64,000 nt of DNA. Origin: Pontibacter ummariensis (lineage in GTDB: Bacteria; Bacteroidota; Bacteroidia; Cytophagales; Hymenobacteraceae). A program made the position numbers and the translations under genes. The notes beneath the pieces are model-generated. The model was given only the letters and a program-made list of their open reading frames with translations, did no database searches and had not been told where the DNA came from. Of the stretch, positions 1-8,901 are shown piece by piece (position 1 is the first letter of the stretch; every line of letters starts with the position of its first letter). The stretch lies in the NCBI RefSeq assembly GCF_900188175.1, contig NZ_FZOQ01000011.1:62001-126000 (forward strand). The letters run 5' to 3'.

Positions 1-19
1 AATAAGAACATATGTTGTA
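1..19. repeat. Near-identical copy of a motif at 774-792
   Basis: The first 19 bases match 774-792 with one mismatch (AATAAGAACATA, then T or G, then GTTGTA). The second copy lies about 35-50 bp upstream of the small gene that starts at 740, so the element may be an operator or promoter segment. The gene served by this first copy would lie outside the window. The function is inferred only from position. Confidence 0.35.
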
Positions 20-444
20 ATAAACATATATAAAATTTTAATTAAGATTCAAGAATGCCTTTTCTGACTGCTCTAGTAAGGGTCCAAAAAAAATGACCAG
101 TGCCTTTAGGTTGCGTTGCCATAGAAACTTGACAGGGGGAGAACATTTTATGGCGCTACTGCTGTGCCTCGATTGCCTGCGGTAGCAGCAGGAAATTATG
201 CATCAATCGGAGGAACTGGTGCCAGGATTCTTTAGCTGCCGGTAGTTAGTCTTTCAACTTAAAGGGTACATAAGCGGAGAGGCCTTGTAAAGAAATCTTT
301 TATAGCTATAGGGAGATGGCGTAGAGATGCTCGGCTCAAAAGCTTAAGCAATGGAGGCAAAGAAAGGTTGATGTACAGGTACCGTCTGCCCTGAGAGTGC
401 CCGATCAGGGGTCATAGCCTTGGGTTTAGGAGGACACGCAAACA
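20..444. other. Gene-free stretch
   Basis: I see no convincing reading frame, RNA gene or strong hairpin between the first repeat copy and the terminator hairpin at 445. It may be the end of an intergenic region whose genes lie outside the window. Confidence 0.4.
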
Positions 445-491
445 GAAGCCCCCTCTCGGGCCTGCATTTCGCAGACCAGGGAGGGGGCTTC
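445..491. terminator. Hairpin downstream of the small minus-strand gene
   Basis: Eleven-base perfect arms (445-455 GAAGCCCCCTC, 481-491 its reverse complement) enclose a 25-base loop. It sits 30 bp past the stop of the 522-740 gene, in the position of an intrinsic terminator. There is no long T tract. Confidence 0.6.
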
Positions 492-521
492 ACTGGCTAA
501 AGGTTGACTATAAACCTGAAC

Positions 522-740
522 TTACTCGATCCACTTCATGCGGCGTTGCGGCTTCTCCTGTTGTTTAGGCTTCTGCTGCTTCATCCGCATGCTATCCTTC
601 GGGTAGCGTATTAACTGCTGTGCAAAGCCATCCACATGTTCCACAATGCCGTCCTTTAGCTTCCAGCCCATCGGTAAAAAGCTAGCGACTTCAGAGGCTA
701 ACGCTTCCAGGCTTGGGGCGATAATAATATTGTACTCCAT
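522..740 (-). CDS. Small DUF1737-like protein
   Basis: A 72-residue protein. The first 45 residues (start MEYNIIIAPSLEAL, then a GWKL motif and an aromatic/hydrophobic strand) resemble DUF1737, a small domain in which a tyrosine/valine strand is followed by a helix and a G-W turn. The last 25 residues are a Gln/Lys/Pro/Arg-rich tail with no recognisable fold. The gene stands alone, between a hairpin terminator downstream and about 270 bp of empty sequence upstream that holds the 774-792 repeat copy. Its function is not known; family assignment is by eye. Confidence 0.6.
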   Translation of the reverse strand: MEYNIIIAPSLEALASEVASFLPMGWKLKDGIVEHVDGFAQQLIRYPKDSMRMKQQKPKQQEKPQRRMKWIE

Positions 741-773
741 AGTGTTTTTCCTAACTGATGAGACAATATATAA

Positions 774-792
774 AATAAGAACATAGGTTGTA
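774..792. repeat. Second copy of the 1-19 motif, upstream of the 740 start
   Basis: This copy matches positions 1-19 with one mismatch. It lies 34-52 bp upstream of the start codon at 740, where promoter or operator elements would be expected. No matching regulator gene is adjacent. Confidence 0.35.
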
Positions 793-1008
793 TGTGCACC
801 GTACGGGAAAAATATTTTTTAGTTTTAAATTTGCTTAAATTTTATAAACTAGATTAGATACTTACACTTTTGCTAGATAACTAGAAGAAGGTTTGCCTAT
901 CTACTATTAATATGGTGTGTGTAAAGGCAATGTGTTGCTGGTTTGTTAAGCAGAAAGAACAAGCGGCAGGGAAGGATGGGTAGATAAAAGAAATTGTACT
1001 ATAGCTGT

Positions 1009-2316
1009 TTAATTTTCCTTAAAACGAACAGTAAAAGTCGTACAGTTCTTATGCTCAGAGCGCAGTGAGAAGCTAAAGCCGTGATTTACAAGTATATCGC
1101 GTACCATTGTTAGCCCTATTCCCTGTCCGTTTGCTTTGGTGGTGTAAAAAGGGGTGAAAAGCTTAGCCTGCACCTGTTCTGATATACCGCCGCCGGTATC
1201 GGAAATGCTAAGCTGGGCAGGGTGCAGGCATGTAGCTATTGTTATCTCGCCATTTGTGTCAATTGCCTCCATTGCGTTTTTCAGAACATTCAGCAGTACC
1301 TGTTCCATTTGCTGCACGTCCAGGCACACGACCAGGGGGCGTTCCCCTAGCTGCCAGGTGAGCTTTATGTTCCTGCGCTGCATTTCTGGCTGCAGCAAAC
1401 AGTACAGGTTCTGTAGGAGTTCATGCAGGTCGGTTGGAGACTTTTGCGGCTGAGGCAGGCGTACTACCTCGGCAAAGTTAGCCATAAAGCGGCTCAGGTT
1501 GGTGTTGCGGTCTACAGCTACCTGCAGTGCATGCTTATAGTCAGGCTGATCTTCCTCCTGTAGCTGCGGTGTATAAAACGCCAGAGAACCTAGTATGGAG
1601 TTGATGGCCCCGGTCGTATTGTTCACCTCATGCGACATCACCCGGATCACCTTTTCATAGGCCTGGCGTTCGTTCTGGAGGATAGCTTCAGTCAGTTCCT
1701 CGATCAAGACGAAGTAGTGCTGAAAGCCCCGGTCCATAAAGTGGGCGCGATGGCAGCGGTAGGTCCAGGTACCCTGTAGTCGGAAGGTGGTGGACTTACC
1801 GGTAGGCAGTTCCAAAAGCTGCTTTGCCCATTCGCTCGGCAACTGACTGACGTGCTTCCCCTGCAGCTCCCCCAGGCTTAGCCCCAGAAACTTCTCTGCT
1901 GCCGGGTTGGCGGCCTCCACCTGGTTATCGAACCCCAACAGGATAATCCCGGCAGGGGAGGCTTGAATGAGCTTTTCTAAGAGATAGTGCTTTTCGGCCT
2001 GGGCAACGCGCTCGTGCCGTAGCTGGTCTATCATGCGGTTGTACACGTTCACCAGCTCGTCCAGGTCTTGCTGCCCCACCGCCATGAACTTGGTCGAGAA
2101 GTCTTTGTCCTTGATAGACTCTATACCGGCGCGGATGAGCGTCAGCGGCTTAAAGAATGATCGGTAGAGTTGCGAGGTGATGAAGACAGAGCAAAGAATA
2201 AGCCCTTCCATCCCGAGAAACAGAAACTTGTTCTTCTCCAGCAGCAGCCAGGCAAAGATGCCCAGCAGGCCATGTATGAACACGGCAAAGAGGATAAACT
2301 TAGTCTGCAGCCTCAT
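1009..2316 (-). CDS. PAS-containing sensor histidine kinase (NtrY/NtrB type)
   Basis: Membrane histidine kinase, probable partner of the response regulator encoded just before it. In order it shows two N-terminal membrane helices, a HAMP-like linker (about 55-105), a PAS domain (about 108-215), the phosphoacceptor H box with MSHEVNN (His about 229), and a HATPase domain with N box (NVLKNAMEAI), G1 (DTGGGIS) and G2 (GQGIGLTM). The reading frame runs upstream to 2358, but the extra 14 residues are Ser/Thr-rich and lie inside the regulator gene. The start at 2316 (MRLQTKF, running straight into the first helix) is preferred and overlaps the regulator stop by 17 bp. It is the last gene of the export operon cluster. 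The signal sensed is unknown. Confidence 0.9.
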   Translation of the reverse strand: MRLQTKFILFAVFIHGLLGIFAWLLLEKNKFLFLGMEGLILCSVFITSQLYRSFFKPLTLIRAGIESIKDKDFSTKFMAVGQQDLDELVNVYNRMIDQLRHERVAQAEKHYLLEKLIQASPAGIILLGFDNQVEAANPAAEKFLGLSLGELQGKHVSQLPSEWAKQLLELPTGKSTTFRLQGTWTYRCHRAHFMDRGFQHYFVLIEELTEAILQNERQAYEKVIRVMSHEVNNTTGAINSILGSLAFYTPQLQEEDQPDYKHALQVAVDRNTNLSRFMANFAEVVRLPQPQKSPTDLHELLQNLYCLLQPEMQRRNIKLTWQLGERPLVVCLDVQQMEQVLLNVLKNAMEAIDTNGEITIATCLHPAQLSISDTGGGISEQVQAKLFTPFYTTKANGQGIGLTMVRDILVNHGFSFSLRSEHKNCTTFTVRFKEN

Positions 2317-3679
2317 AGGGGATGTTGAACTTGTCGAGGCGGCGGTACAGGGCAGCACGGCTAAGTCCCAGTGCTTTGGCTACTTTGCTTATGTTGTTAT
2401 GGTAAAAAGTCATCGACTTCCGGATCATCGATGCCTCCATTTCATCCAGTGTCATCGTGCCCACAGCCGGAAGGGTCTTATCCCCAGGCTTGGCAGGGGC
2501 TTGCTGTGCCTGGGCCTGAAAGTCCTCCGCCTCCAGCACTTCATCCTCAGCCACCAGCACGGTACGCTCCACCAGGTTCTTGAGCTCCCGGATGTTACCG
2601 GGGAGTGGCAGCTCTTTGAGCCACTGCAGTGCCCTGGCGCTAACCTGTAGGGCTGGCCGGTGATAAGTCTTCTTGAGGTTTTCCACAAAAAACCTGACCA
2701 GTAACGGGATGTCTTCTTCGCGCTCGCGCAGGGGGGGCAGCTTTACCTTGATCAGGTTAATCCGGTAGTAGAGGTCTTCTCTGAACTTGCCTTCCTCTAC
2801 CAGTTGGGCCAGGTCTTTGTTCGTGGCGCACACCACCCGTATATCCAGCTTGCGGGAGCGGCTGTCGCCCAGCACTTCGTAGGTACGGTCCTGCAATACG
2901 CGCAATAGCTTTATCTGGCTGCTAAGGTCCAGTTCCCCAATTTCGTCCAGGAAGATGGTTCCTTTATTGGCTATCTCGAAGCGGCCGGTACGGTCTAACT
3001 TGGCGTCGGTAAAGGCTCCACGCTTGTGCCCGAACATCTCACTTTCGAAAAGGCTGGAGGAGATACCGCCGAGGTTCACCTTTACGAAGGGGTGGTTTTT
3101 CCGAAGGCTATTCCGGTGCACCGCTTCTGCGATCAGCTCCTTACCTGTGCCGCTTTCCCCCTCAATCAGCACCGAGGCATCTGTAGGGGCTATCTGGCCT
3201 ACCTTTTTCAATATCTGCAATAAGGCCTGGTCCTGGCCCACGATAAAGCCCAGGTCATACTGCTTGTCCAGCTTCTTGCGTGTCAGCGCATCGCCTGACT
3301 CTGCCGGCTCCTGCGAGAGACTCAGTGCCGTACGCACCGATTGCAGCAGGTACTCGTTGCTCCAGGGCTTGGTGATGAAGTCGGCGGCGCCGGCCCGCAT
3401 GCCCTCCACAGCCAGGTGGATGGAGCCCCAGCCAGTGATGAGGATAACCGGAACCTGCGGCATCAGTTGCTTAAACTGCCCGAGTAAGTGCAGCCCGTCT
3501 TCGCCGGTGGTCTCAATAGAGAAATTCATGTCCATGATCACCAACTGCAACGGGTGCAGCTTTGCCTGTTCAAGTGCCTCCTTTGGTGAGGCCGCCTCTT
3601 TTGTTTTATATCCCTGCTGCTTTAGCAGTAAGCTTAAGGAGGCACGGATGGCAATATCGTCGTCTATGATCAGGATCAT
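2300..3679 (-). CDS. NtrC-family sigma-54-dependent response regulator
   Basis: Activator of sigma-54 promoters with all three expected domains. The receiver spans residues 1-115 with acidic pocket D6-D8, phosphoacceptor D50 and K104. The AAA+ domain (about 145-385) has Walker A GESGTGK (174-180) and Walker B TIFLDE. A Fis-type helix-turn-helix lies at the C terminus (about 430-453). The sigma-54 contact loop reads GAFTDA (221-226) instead of the classical GAFTGA, a variant that I believe is common in Bacteroidota. It overlaps the kinase gene and follows the export genes, so those genes are its likely target; a sigma-54-like site and inverted repeats lie upstream of the first of them. A hairpin separates it from the permease genes, so it may be partly independently transcribed. 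Confidence 0.93.
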   Translation of the reverse strand: MILIIDDDIAIRASLSLLLKQQGYKTKEAASPKEALEQAKLHPLQLVIMDMNFSIETTGEDGLHLLGQFKQLMPQVPVILITGWGSIHLAVEGMRAGAADFITKPWSNEYLLQSVRTALSLSQEPAESGDALTRKKLDKQYDLGFIVGQDQALLQILKKVGQIAPTDASVLIEGESGTGKELIAEAVHRNSLRKNHPFVKVNLGGISSSLFESEMFGHKRGAFTDAKLDRTGRFEIANKGTIFLDEIGELDLSSQIKLLRVLQDRTYEVLGDSRSRKLDIRVVCATNKDLAQLVEEGKFREDLYYRINLIKVKLPPLREREEDIPLLVRFFVENLKKTYHRPALQVSARALQWLKELPLPGNIRELKNLVERTVLVAEDEVLEAEDFQAQAQQAPAKPGDKTLPAVGTMTLDEMEASMIRKSMTFYHNNISKVAKALGLSRAALYRRLDKFNIPYEAAD

Positions 3680-3726
3680 GTGGCGTTAATCTATACGGAA
3701 TAAAGATAGTGAAATCAAAGAAGTTA

Positions 3727-3758
3727 AAGCCGGGCAATGGCTACAGACTGCCCGGCTT
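3727..3758. terminator. Hairpin between export genes and regulators
   Basis: Ten-base perfect arms (3727-3736 and 3749-3758, GC-rich core) with a 12-base loop lie just past the stop of the permease at 3770. On the minus strand the stem is followed by only a short T run. It may be a leaky terminator that lowers expression of the two-component genes relative to the exporter. Confidence 0.55.
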
Positions 3759-3769
3759 CAGATAATGAA

Positions 3770-4951
3770 TTATTCCTCGTGCAGCGCAACTGCCGGGAGT
3801 ACGGCAGCCGCTTGCCGGCTTGGGTAGAAAGCGCAAATGGCAGTGAGCAGGTAAATGATGACAACAGCAAAGGCTAAGGCGATGAGGTACACCTCCGAAT
3901 CGACCTGAAAAACCTGCAGCAGCGGAAACTGCACGGCAAAGAACACGCCCAGTAACAGCCCGAAAGTAGCCAGTACCAGTACTTCGCCGATAAACTGCCA
4001 GTAGACCTGGCTTGCGGCGGCGCCTAAAGCCCTCCGCAGCCCAATTTCCCCGTTCCTGCGGTTGATGTTGTACCACAACACCCCGAAGAGACCCAGTGCC
4101 ACATTAAAAATCAGAAAGCCGCAGACCAGGCCCAGTGCGATCATCGGGGCAAGGGTCAGTTTAGCCTTGTTTTGTCGCATCTTCTCCAGGCTTGTTACTT
4201 CCAGTGTCCAATCTTTGGTAGTACCGGAAATGTCGCGCACCATTTTCTCCTCAAACGCAACCCCCGTCCCTGGCTTTACCTGTATCAGGAGCTCCCCCCA
4301 AAAGGACTTATCGTCTTCCTGCAGGTTTATGCGCGAAAAGAAGGCTGGCTTCTCAACCGCGAATTCGCTGTACGCACGGTAATGATCCACTACGCCTACT
4401 ACTTGGTAGCTTACCGTATCGGTGTACCTAATGAGTTTGCCCAATGGATCTTCTGCGCCAAACAACTGTTGCTGCAGGACCTTGTTAATAACGATTGGCT
4501 TGTGGTGAGAGGCATCATCAGCAGCACCAAACCAGCGGCCTTCGCTTAGTTGCAGCCGCATAACATCCTGGAAACCATCCTCTACCTCGTAAACATCTGC
4601 CTGCAAGTCTTTTACGTTGCCATACGTCAGGTTATCCATCATCTGGCTGAAGGCAAAAGGAGCATTGCTGGTGCTAAGAGACGCGTGCTCTACTTCCGGG
4701 TAGGCACGTACCCGCTGCAGCACCTGTACCAGGTTTTGATGGTTAAGGGCGGAAGAATCGTTGTTGGGGCGCATGCTCAGCATCCATACGTTCTCATGCT
4801 CAAAGCCCAGCGGCTTGGTATAGTTACGCACATTGTACACCACCAGGCTCAGTACGCCAAAGAGCACCAGAAAGCAAAAGAAGATTTCCGTGATCAGCAG
4901 GAAATTGCTCTTTTTCCGGTTCCAGATCAGTTTAAACAGATGGCGTATCAT
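3770..4951 (-). CDS. FtsX/MacB-family ABC transporter permease (second)
   Basis: A 393-residue permease. One membrane helix near the N terminus (about 18-42) is followed by a large periplasmic MacB-type domain, then three C-terminal helices with the FtsX segment containing RRNGEIGLRRALGA. It overlaps the preceding permease gene by four bases (stop and start share ATGA), implying translational coupling. With the paralogue at 4948-6189 it probably forms a heterodimer energised by the ATPase at 6193. In the MacB group such proteins act as mechanotransmitters that drive export of periplasmic substrates through an adaptor and TolC. The substrate is unknown; antimicrobial peptides, lipids or signal peptides are possible. 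Confidence 0.88.
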   Translation of the reverse strand: MIRHLFKLIWNRKKSNFLLITEIFFCFLVLFGVLSLVVYNVRNYTKPLGFEHENVWMLSMRPNNDSSALNHQNLVQVLQRVRAYPEVEHASLSTSNAPFAFSQMMDNLTYGNVKDLQADVYEVEDGFQDVMRLQLSEGRWFGAADDASHHKPIVINKVLQQQLFGAEDPLGKLIRYTDTVSYQVVGVVDHYRAYSEFAVEKPAFFSRINLQEDDKSFWGELLIQVKPGTGVAFEEKMVRDISGTTKDWTLEVTSLEKMRQNKAKLTLAPMIALGLVCGFLIFNVALGLFGVLWYNINRRNGEIGLRRALGAAASQVYWQFIGEVLVLATFGLLLGVFFAVQFPLLQVFQVDSEVYLIALAFAVVIIYLLTAICAFYPSRQAAAVLPAVALHEE

Positions 4952-6189
4952 TTTGTACCTCCTTTCAGCGCCTCTACGGCATGTAAGCGTGACATCTTAA
5001 AGGCCGGGTAAACCCCGGAAATCAATCCAAACACAAGGCAGAGCAGCAGCCCGATGGCAAACACCCGTAGGTTAAGCCCCAGGTCGGCGTAAGCAATCAG
5101 TCCGCTGTCATTTATCTGCCATAACACCAGGGCCGAAAGCAGAAAGCCCAGCAGTCCTCCCAACAGCGTCAGGAAAATGTTCTCAATGATAAACTGCCCG
5201 ATAATGGCGGAGGAGGTGGCACCGAAGGCCTTACGTACTCCGATCTCAGAGGAACGCTCCATGATGCGGCTAACATTAATGTTAACCAGGTTTATGGTAG
5301 GCAGCAGCATGAACAGAAAGGCCAGACCAGCCAAAATGCCGTACAGCTTACCAACGCCCGATTCCCTTCCGTTGCCCAAAAAGGTACGTGTGAAGCTCTC
5401 CAGCACCGTATCCGGAAAGGAGAAGAGCTTGGTGCCCTTTTCTGTTTGCTGGCGCTCCACTTGCTGCAACATGGCGGCATATTCTTCCTTTATCTTCGGT
5501 ACATCGGCGGGCTCTTTGGCCTTGATGGTGGCAAAATAGGTGCCGTGCATTTGTTGCCTGTTAAAGTCCTGGCTCCTGAGCGTGATCGGCACCCATACGT
5601 CGGCATAAGAGTGCAGGCGCAGCACCGGCACATCCTCCACCACACCCACAACTTTATACCTTACCTGGTTCACCTCAATGTGCTGCCCCAGGGCCTCGCC
5701 GGTACCGAAGTACTGCTTACGGGTGTTCTCATTTATCACGGCTACCCGGCTAGCACTCTGCACATCCTGCTGGCTAAAAGCGCTCCCTTCCAGAAAGTTA
5801 AAGTCCAGGATATCCCAGAACTCTCTGTCCGTAAATTTTATGTCGAGCGCCAGCTTGCGGTTGTTCACATAACTGTTAACCGTGGAGAACACAGAGTTGA
5901 TAGACACTTTATCAGGTGTTTGCAGAGTACGGACGTTGCGGTTGAGGAAGTAGTAGCTGACAGGGCCACTGTTCATAAAGCCGCCGTTCCGCTGCTCCCG
6001 CATCATGTTCACAAAAAGCAGTTTGTCTGTGTCACGCTCCGGCATCTGTGGGCCAAAAGCATGGTCGAAGAGGGCCGTCACTACCATCAGGATCATAAGC
6101 GTGAAGCTGATGCCAAAGAGGCTGATGAAGGTAAAGAACTTGCGCCGCAAGAGTACCTTCCACGCGATTTTAAGGTAATTCTTCAGCAT
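4948..6189 (-). CDS. FtsX/MacB-family ABC transporter permease (first)
   Basis: A 413-residue permease with the same architecture as its neighbour: N-terminal helix (about 18-45), MacB-like periplasmic core (about 50-275) and three C-terminal helices with the FtsX signature RSSEIGVRKAFGA. It starts 3 bp after the ATPase stop and overlaps the next permease by 4 bp. Two different half-size permeases per ATPase is unlike classical MacB, where ATPase and permease are fused and homodimeric, but is common in Bacteroidota. Confidence 0.88.
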   Translation of the reverse strand: MLKNYLKIAWKVLLRRKFFTFISLFGISFTLMILMVVTALFDHAFGPQMPERDTDKLLFVNMMREQRNGGFMNSGPVSYYFLNRNVRTLQTPDKVSINSVFSTVNSYVNNRKLALDIKFTDREFWDILDFNFLEGSAFSQQDVQSASRVAVINENTRKQYFGTGEALGQHIEVNQVRYKVVGVVEDVPVLRLHSYADVWVPITLRSQDFNRQQMHGTYFATIKAKEPADVPKIKEEYAAMLQQVERQQTEKGTKLFSFPDTVLESFTRTFLGNGRESGVGKLYGILAGLAFLFMLLPTINLVNINVSRIMERSSEIGVRKAFGATSSAIIGQFIIENIFLTLLGGLLGFLLSALVLWQINDSGLIAYADLGLNLRVFAIGLLLCLVFGLISGVYPAFKMSRLHAVEALKGGTK

Positions 6190-6192
6190 GGC

Positions 6193-6894
6193 TTACACTT
6201 TTTGAAAGTTGCCGTAGAGGACCGTGTCCGATACTTGCTGCCCGTCGAAGAAGCGCACCAGGCGCTCTGTTTTCATTGCCATGTTCTCGTCGTGCGTCAC
6301 CATCACAATGGTGGTGCCGTCCTGGCTGTTAAGGTTCAGGAGAAGGTGCATGATCTCTTCTCCCATCACAGAGTCCAGGTTACCTGTGGGTTCATCGGCC
6401 AGGATGATCTCAGGTTGCCCGATCAGTGCCCGGGCAATCGCTACCCGCTGCCGCTGGCCACCAGAGAGTTGGCTGGGGTAGTGCTTGGTGCGGGCGCTCA
6501 GGCCTACTTTCTCCAAAGCAGCTTTCGCACGACTGGTTCGCTCAGTGCCCGATACCCCGTTCCTGTAAAGCAGGGGCAACTCCACGTTGTCGAGCACGCT
6601 TAAGTCATTTACCAGGTGGTAGCTCTGGAAAACGAAGCCGATTTTCTCGTTACGGATATGCGCCAGTTCCTTGTCTTTGTAGCTTTGAATGGGCTGCCCG
6701 TTAATTTCCACTACTCCCTTGCTCGGAACATCCAGCAGTCCCATGATGTTGAGCAGGGTGGATTTTCCGCAGCCGGAGGGGCCCATAATAGACAGAAACT
6801 CACCTGCCGGAACCTTCAGGTTCACGTTTTGCAGGGCTACCGTCTCGATAGACTTGGTTTGGTAGACCTTTTCGATATTTGATAGCGTAATCAT
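6193..6894 (-). CDS. ABC transporter ATPase, LolD/MacB type
   Basis: A 233-residue nucleotide-binding subunit. Walker A is GPSGCGKS (38-45), the signature is LSGGQRQRVAIARAL, Walker B is ILADEPTGNLD and the switch histidine is in VMVTHDENMA. The sequence falls in the lipoprotein/macrolide exporter group that pairs with FtsX-type permeases, two of which follow directly. It is the energy-supplying subunit of the tripartite exporter. Confidence 0.93.
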   Translation of the reverse strand: MITLSNIEKVYQTKSIETVALQNVNLKVPAGEFLSIMGPSGCGKSTLLNIMGLLDVPSKGVVEINGQPIQSYKDKELAHIRNEKIGFVFQSYHLVNDLSVLDNVELPLLYRNGVSGTERTSRAKAALEKVGLSARTKHYPSQLSGGQRQRVAIARALIGQPEIILADEPTGNLDSVMGEEIMHLLLNLNSQDGTTIVMVTHDENMAMKTERLVRFFDGQQVSDTVLYGNFQKV

Positions 6895-6943
6895 CGTTTT
6901 TTTCTTAGTTCTAATATAACATTTAATTGCGGTCCATACGCTT

Positions 6944-7333
6944 CTATCGGACTTTCTTCAGCTTTGTTCCCTCTTGCATGTTCACGAACATATAGTGCAC
7001 CTGTCCGTTCTCTTCCAGGAACTCTACCTCCGTCTGAGGGCCTTCGATAATGAACTTATTTTTAGCCACAGGGCTGAACGCTGTCTTTTCGGCGTCACCA
7101 GGTGCCAACCCGTACAGTTTGCCATCCTCCACGGAGACGGTGATGGCAAACTGCTCGTTTAGCTGGTAAACACCGGCGTATCGCTGCAGGCTGTCGGTTG
7201 CAAGCGTGTCGCTCTTACTGAATTGTAGAGCAGGCACGCTTGCTGCGCCGGAGACAGGGGCTGGGAGTACAGGTGCTGCTTCTGCCATGATCAGTTCTGG
7301 TACTAACAGGCACACGAAAATGAGCTTCTTCAT
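6944..7333 (-). CDS. Small exported DUF3471-like protein
   Basis: A 129-residue protein with an N-terminal hydrophobic signal (residues 1-19). The mature part resembles DUF3471: LQRYAGVYQL at about 50, then a strand-rich domain ending in a short Lys/Arg tail. DUF3471 domains are often found at the C terminus of beta-lactamase-like and peptidase proteins; here the domain stands alone. It lies between the TolC gene (33 bp) and the ATPase gene (49 bp) in the same direction, so it is probably a periplasmic accessory of the exporter. The role is inferred from position only. Confidence 0.65.
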   Translation of the reverse strand: MKKLIFVCLLVPELIMAEAAPVLPAPVSGAASVPALQFSKSDTLATDSLQRYAGVYQLNEQFAITVSVEDGKLYGLAPGDAEKTAFSPVAKNKFIIEGPQTEVEFLEENGQVHYMFVNMQEGTKLKKVR

Positions 7334-7365
7334 AGTTTTTAATTTTTGAGTGGTTCCTTTAATTT

Positions 7366-8838
7366 TCAGTCATCTTGCAGCAGGAGTGCTTCCTGCTTTT
7401 CAAAGTCGTAGAGGGTTAGTTGCCTTAAACTGTAGTAGGCGTCCCAGAACTCGCTGAGCGCGGCAATGTAGGCACGCCTTGCCCTGTCTTTCTCGGCCAG
7501 GGCAATGTTCAGGTCTGTGATGCTGATGCGGCCAATCAGAAAAGTGTTCTTCGCTATATCGTAACGCTCTGTGGCAATGGCATCGGCTTCGGCTGTGGTT
7601 TTAATGCGGCTCTTAAGGGTGTTGTACTGGTTCACCTGCGTGATCACGGCCTGCTCGAAGTTTGTCTCTTCCTGATTAATGGTATGCTCTACCAACTGCT
7701 GGTTTAGCGCGGCCGCCTTGGCAACTGCCCGCTGCCGCCCCCAATCTAGTAAAGGCATGCTGAAGCCAAGGCGGGCACGCTGCTGGTTATCGGGCTGGGT
7801 GTAAATATCCGTAAGGTTAGCACCCTGTGCGGTAAGGCCAAAGGTGGCGAATACGCTGGCGTTGAACCCGTTATCTCCGCGTGCTTTCGCCACCAGGCTC
7901 TCTGCTTCGAGTAGTCTTCTTCTGAAGTTGATGCTTTCTTTTCGGTTTTGCCTGGCCTCTGCCAGGGCCAGTTCAGGTGCTACAGTCACCTCTGGTATGT
8001 TTTCAGGTACTTGTAAGCCAAAGGGGGTGCTGTCCTTCAGTCCGACATAATTGCGGAGAGCCAGGGCGGCTGTTTGCTCATCCAGCGAAGCTTGGGCCAG
8101 TGCCAGGTCAGCGTTCAGCACAGCGAGGCGCAGCTGCAGCAGGTCATTTTTAGAAAGCCGGCCGAGCCGGTACTTTTCCTGCGCTACTTGGTAGAGGGTA
8201 TCGTTGTTGGCCAGGTTCTTGGCGGCAATCTGGTGGTTTACCTGAGCTAGTAACAGGTCGAAGTACAGTTGGGTGGCCTGCACCGCGATCTGCTCCCTGT
8301 CCTCCAGGTATTGCTTCTGTGACTCCTCGTAACGCAGCGGGGCAATTTTCTTTGTCCACTTTAAAGCGTTGTAGGCGAACAGCGGTTGCTCTATCCCGAT
8401 AATAGCAGGGTTGCTGTTGTAGCGGGTCATGCCCCGGTCAAAATCGTCGAAGCGCTGCATGAGCGAGGTGACGAAGAGCTTACCCCCGGTAGGGCTGATG
8501 ACCTGGCTAAGGGTAAGCCCCAGGTTAGAGCTGTTAATGGCAACGGGCTTGAAGTCCGTGGTGCCGTCAGGCTGCGTCACCGGGTTGATGGTGCGGCTAA
8601 AGTCCGGTAAGGTGCCTTCCAGGCTAAGCTGCGGCATGTAGCCCGACTTAACGCTGCGCCATTGCCAATAGCTGTTCTCCCGGCTGGTCTCCACCTGGCG
8701 CGCTTCTGTAGACTGCTCCTGCGCCAAAGCGATCACCTCCTGCAGGCTAAGTTGCCGGGCAGTAGGTTGTGCAGCACTTTGGCTACAGGGCAGCACAAAG
8801 AGCACAAACAGCAAACAATAGGTCCTATACTTTTTCAT
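7366..8838 (-). CDS. TolC-family outer-membrane efflux protein
   Basis: A 490-residue outer-membrane channel with a signal peptide (about 1-23). It contains two copies of the long-helix OEP domain with Gln/Ala/Leu-rich coiled-coil segments and a conserved LLDWGRQRAVAKAA turn in the second half. It forms the exit duct for the adaptor encoded 60 bp upstream and the ABC subunits downstream. Confidence 0.9.
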   Translation of the reverse strand: MKKYRTYCLLFVLFVLPCSQSAAQPTARQLSLQEVIALAQEQSTEARQVETSRENSYWQWRSVKSGYMPQLSLEGTLPDFSRTINPVTQPDGTTDFKPVAINSSNLGLTLSQVISPTGGKLFVTSLMQRFDDFDRGMTRYNSNPAIIGIEQPLFAYNALKWTKKIAPLRYEESQKQYLEDREQIAVQATQLYFDLLLAQVNHQIAAKNLANNDTLYQVAQEKYRLGRLSKNDLLQLRLAVLNADLALAQASLDEQTAALALRNYVGLKDSTPFGLQVPENIPEVTVAPELALAEARQNRKESINFRRRLLEAESLVAKARGDNGFNASVFATFGLTAQGANLTDIYTQPDNQQRARLGFSMPLLDWGRQRAVAKAAALNQQLVEHTINQEETNFEQAVITQVNQYNTLKSRIKTTAEADAIATERYDIAKNTFLIGRISITDLNIALAEKDRARRAYIAALSEFWDAYYSLRQLTLYDFEKQEALLLQDD

Positions 8839-8901
8839 AGTTGTATTTTGAGGTCAAATCGAAACGCAGGAATAGTTTATTCAGCAGGAGCTCGCCTTTC
8901 A

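Noticed and set aside
5446..6603. 385-codon open frame on the plus strand
   Set aside because: It lies antisense to the permease and ATPase genes, is His/Val-rich with no family motif, and is the complement shadow of well-supported coding sequence.
6905..6911. Single TTAGTTC half-site before the ABC ATPase gene
   Set aside because: One 7-base half-site is expected several times by chance in 64 kb; no partner half-site at either spacing.
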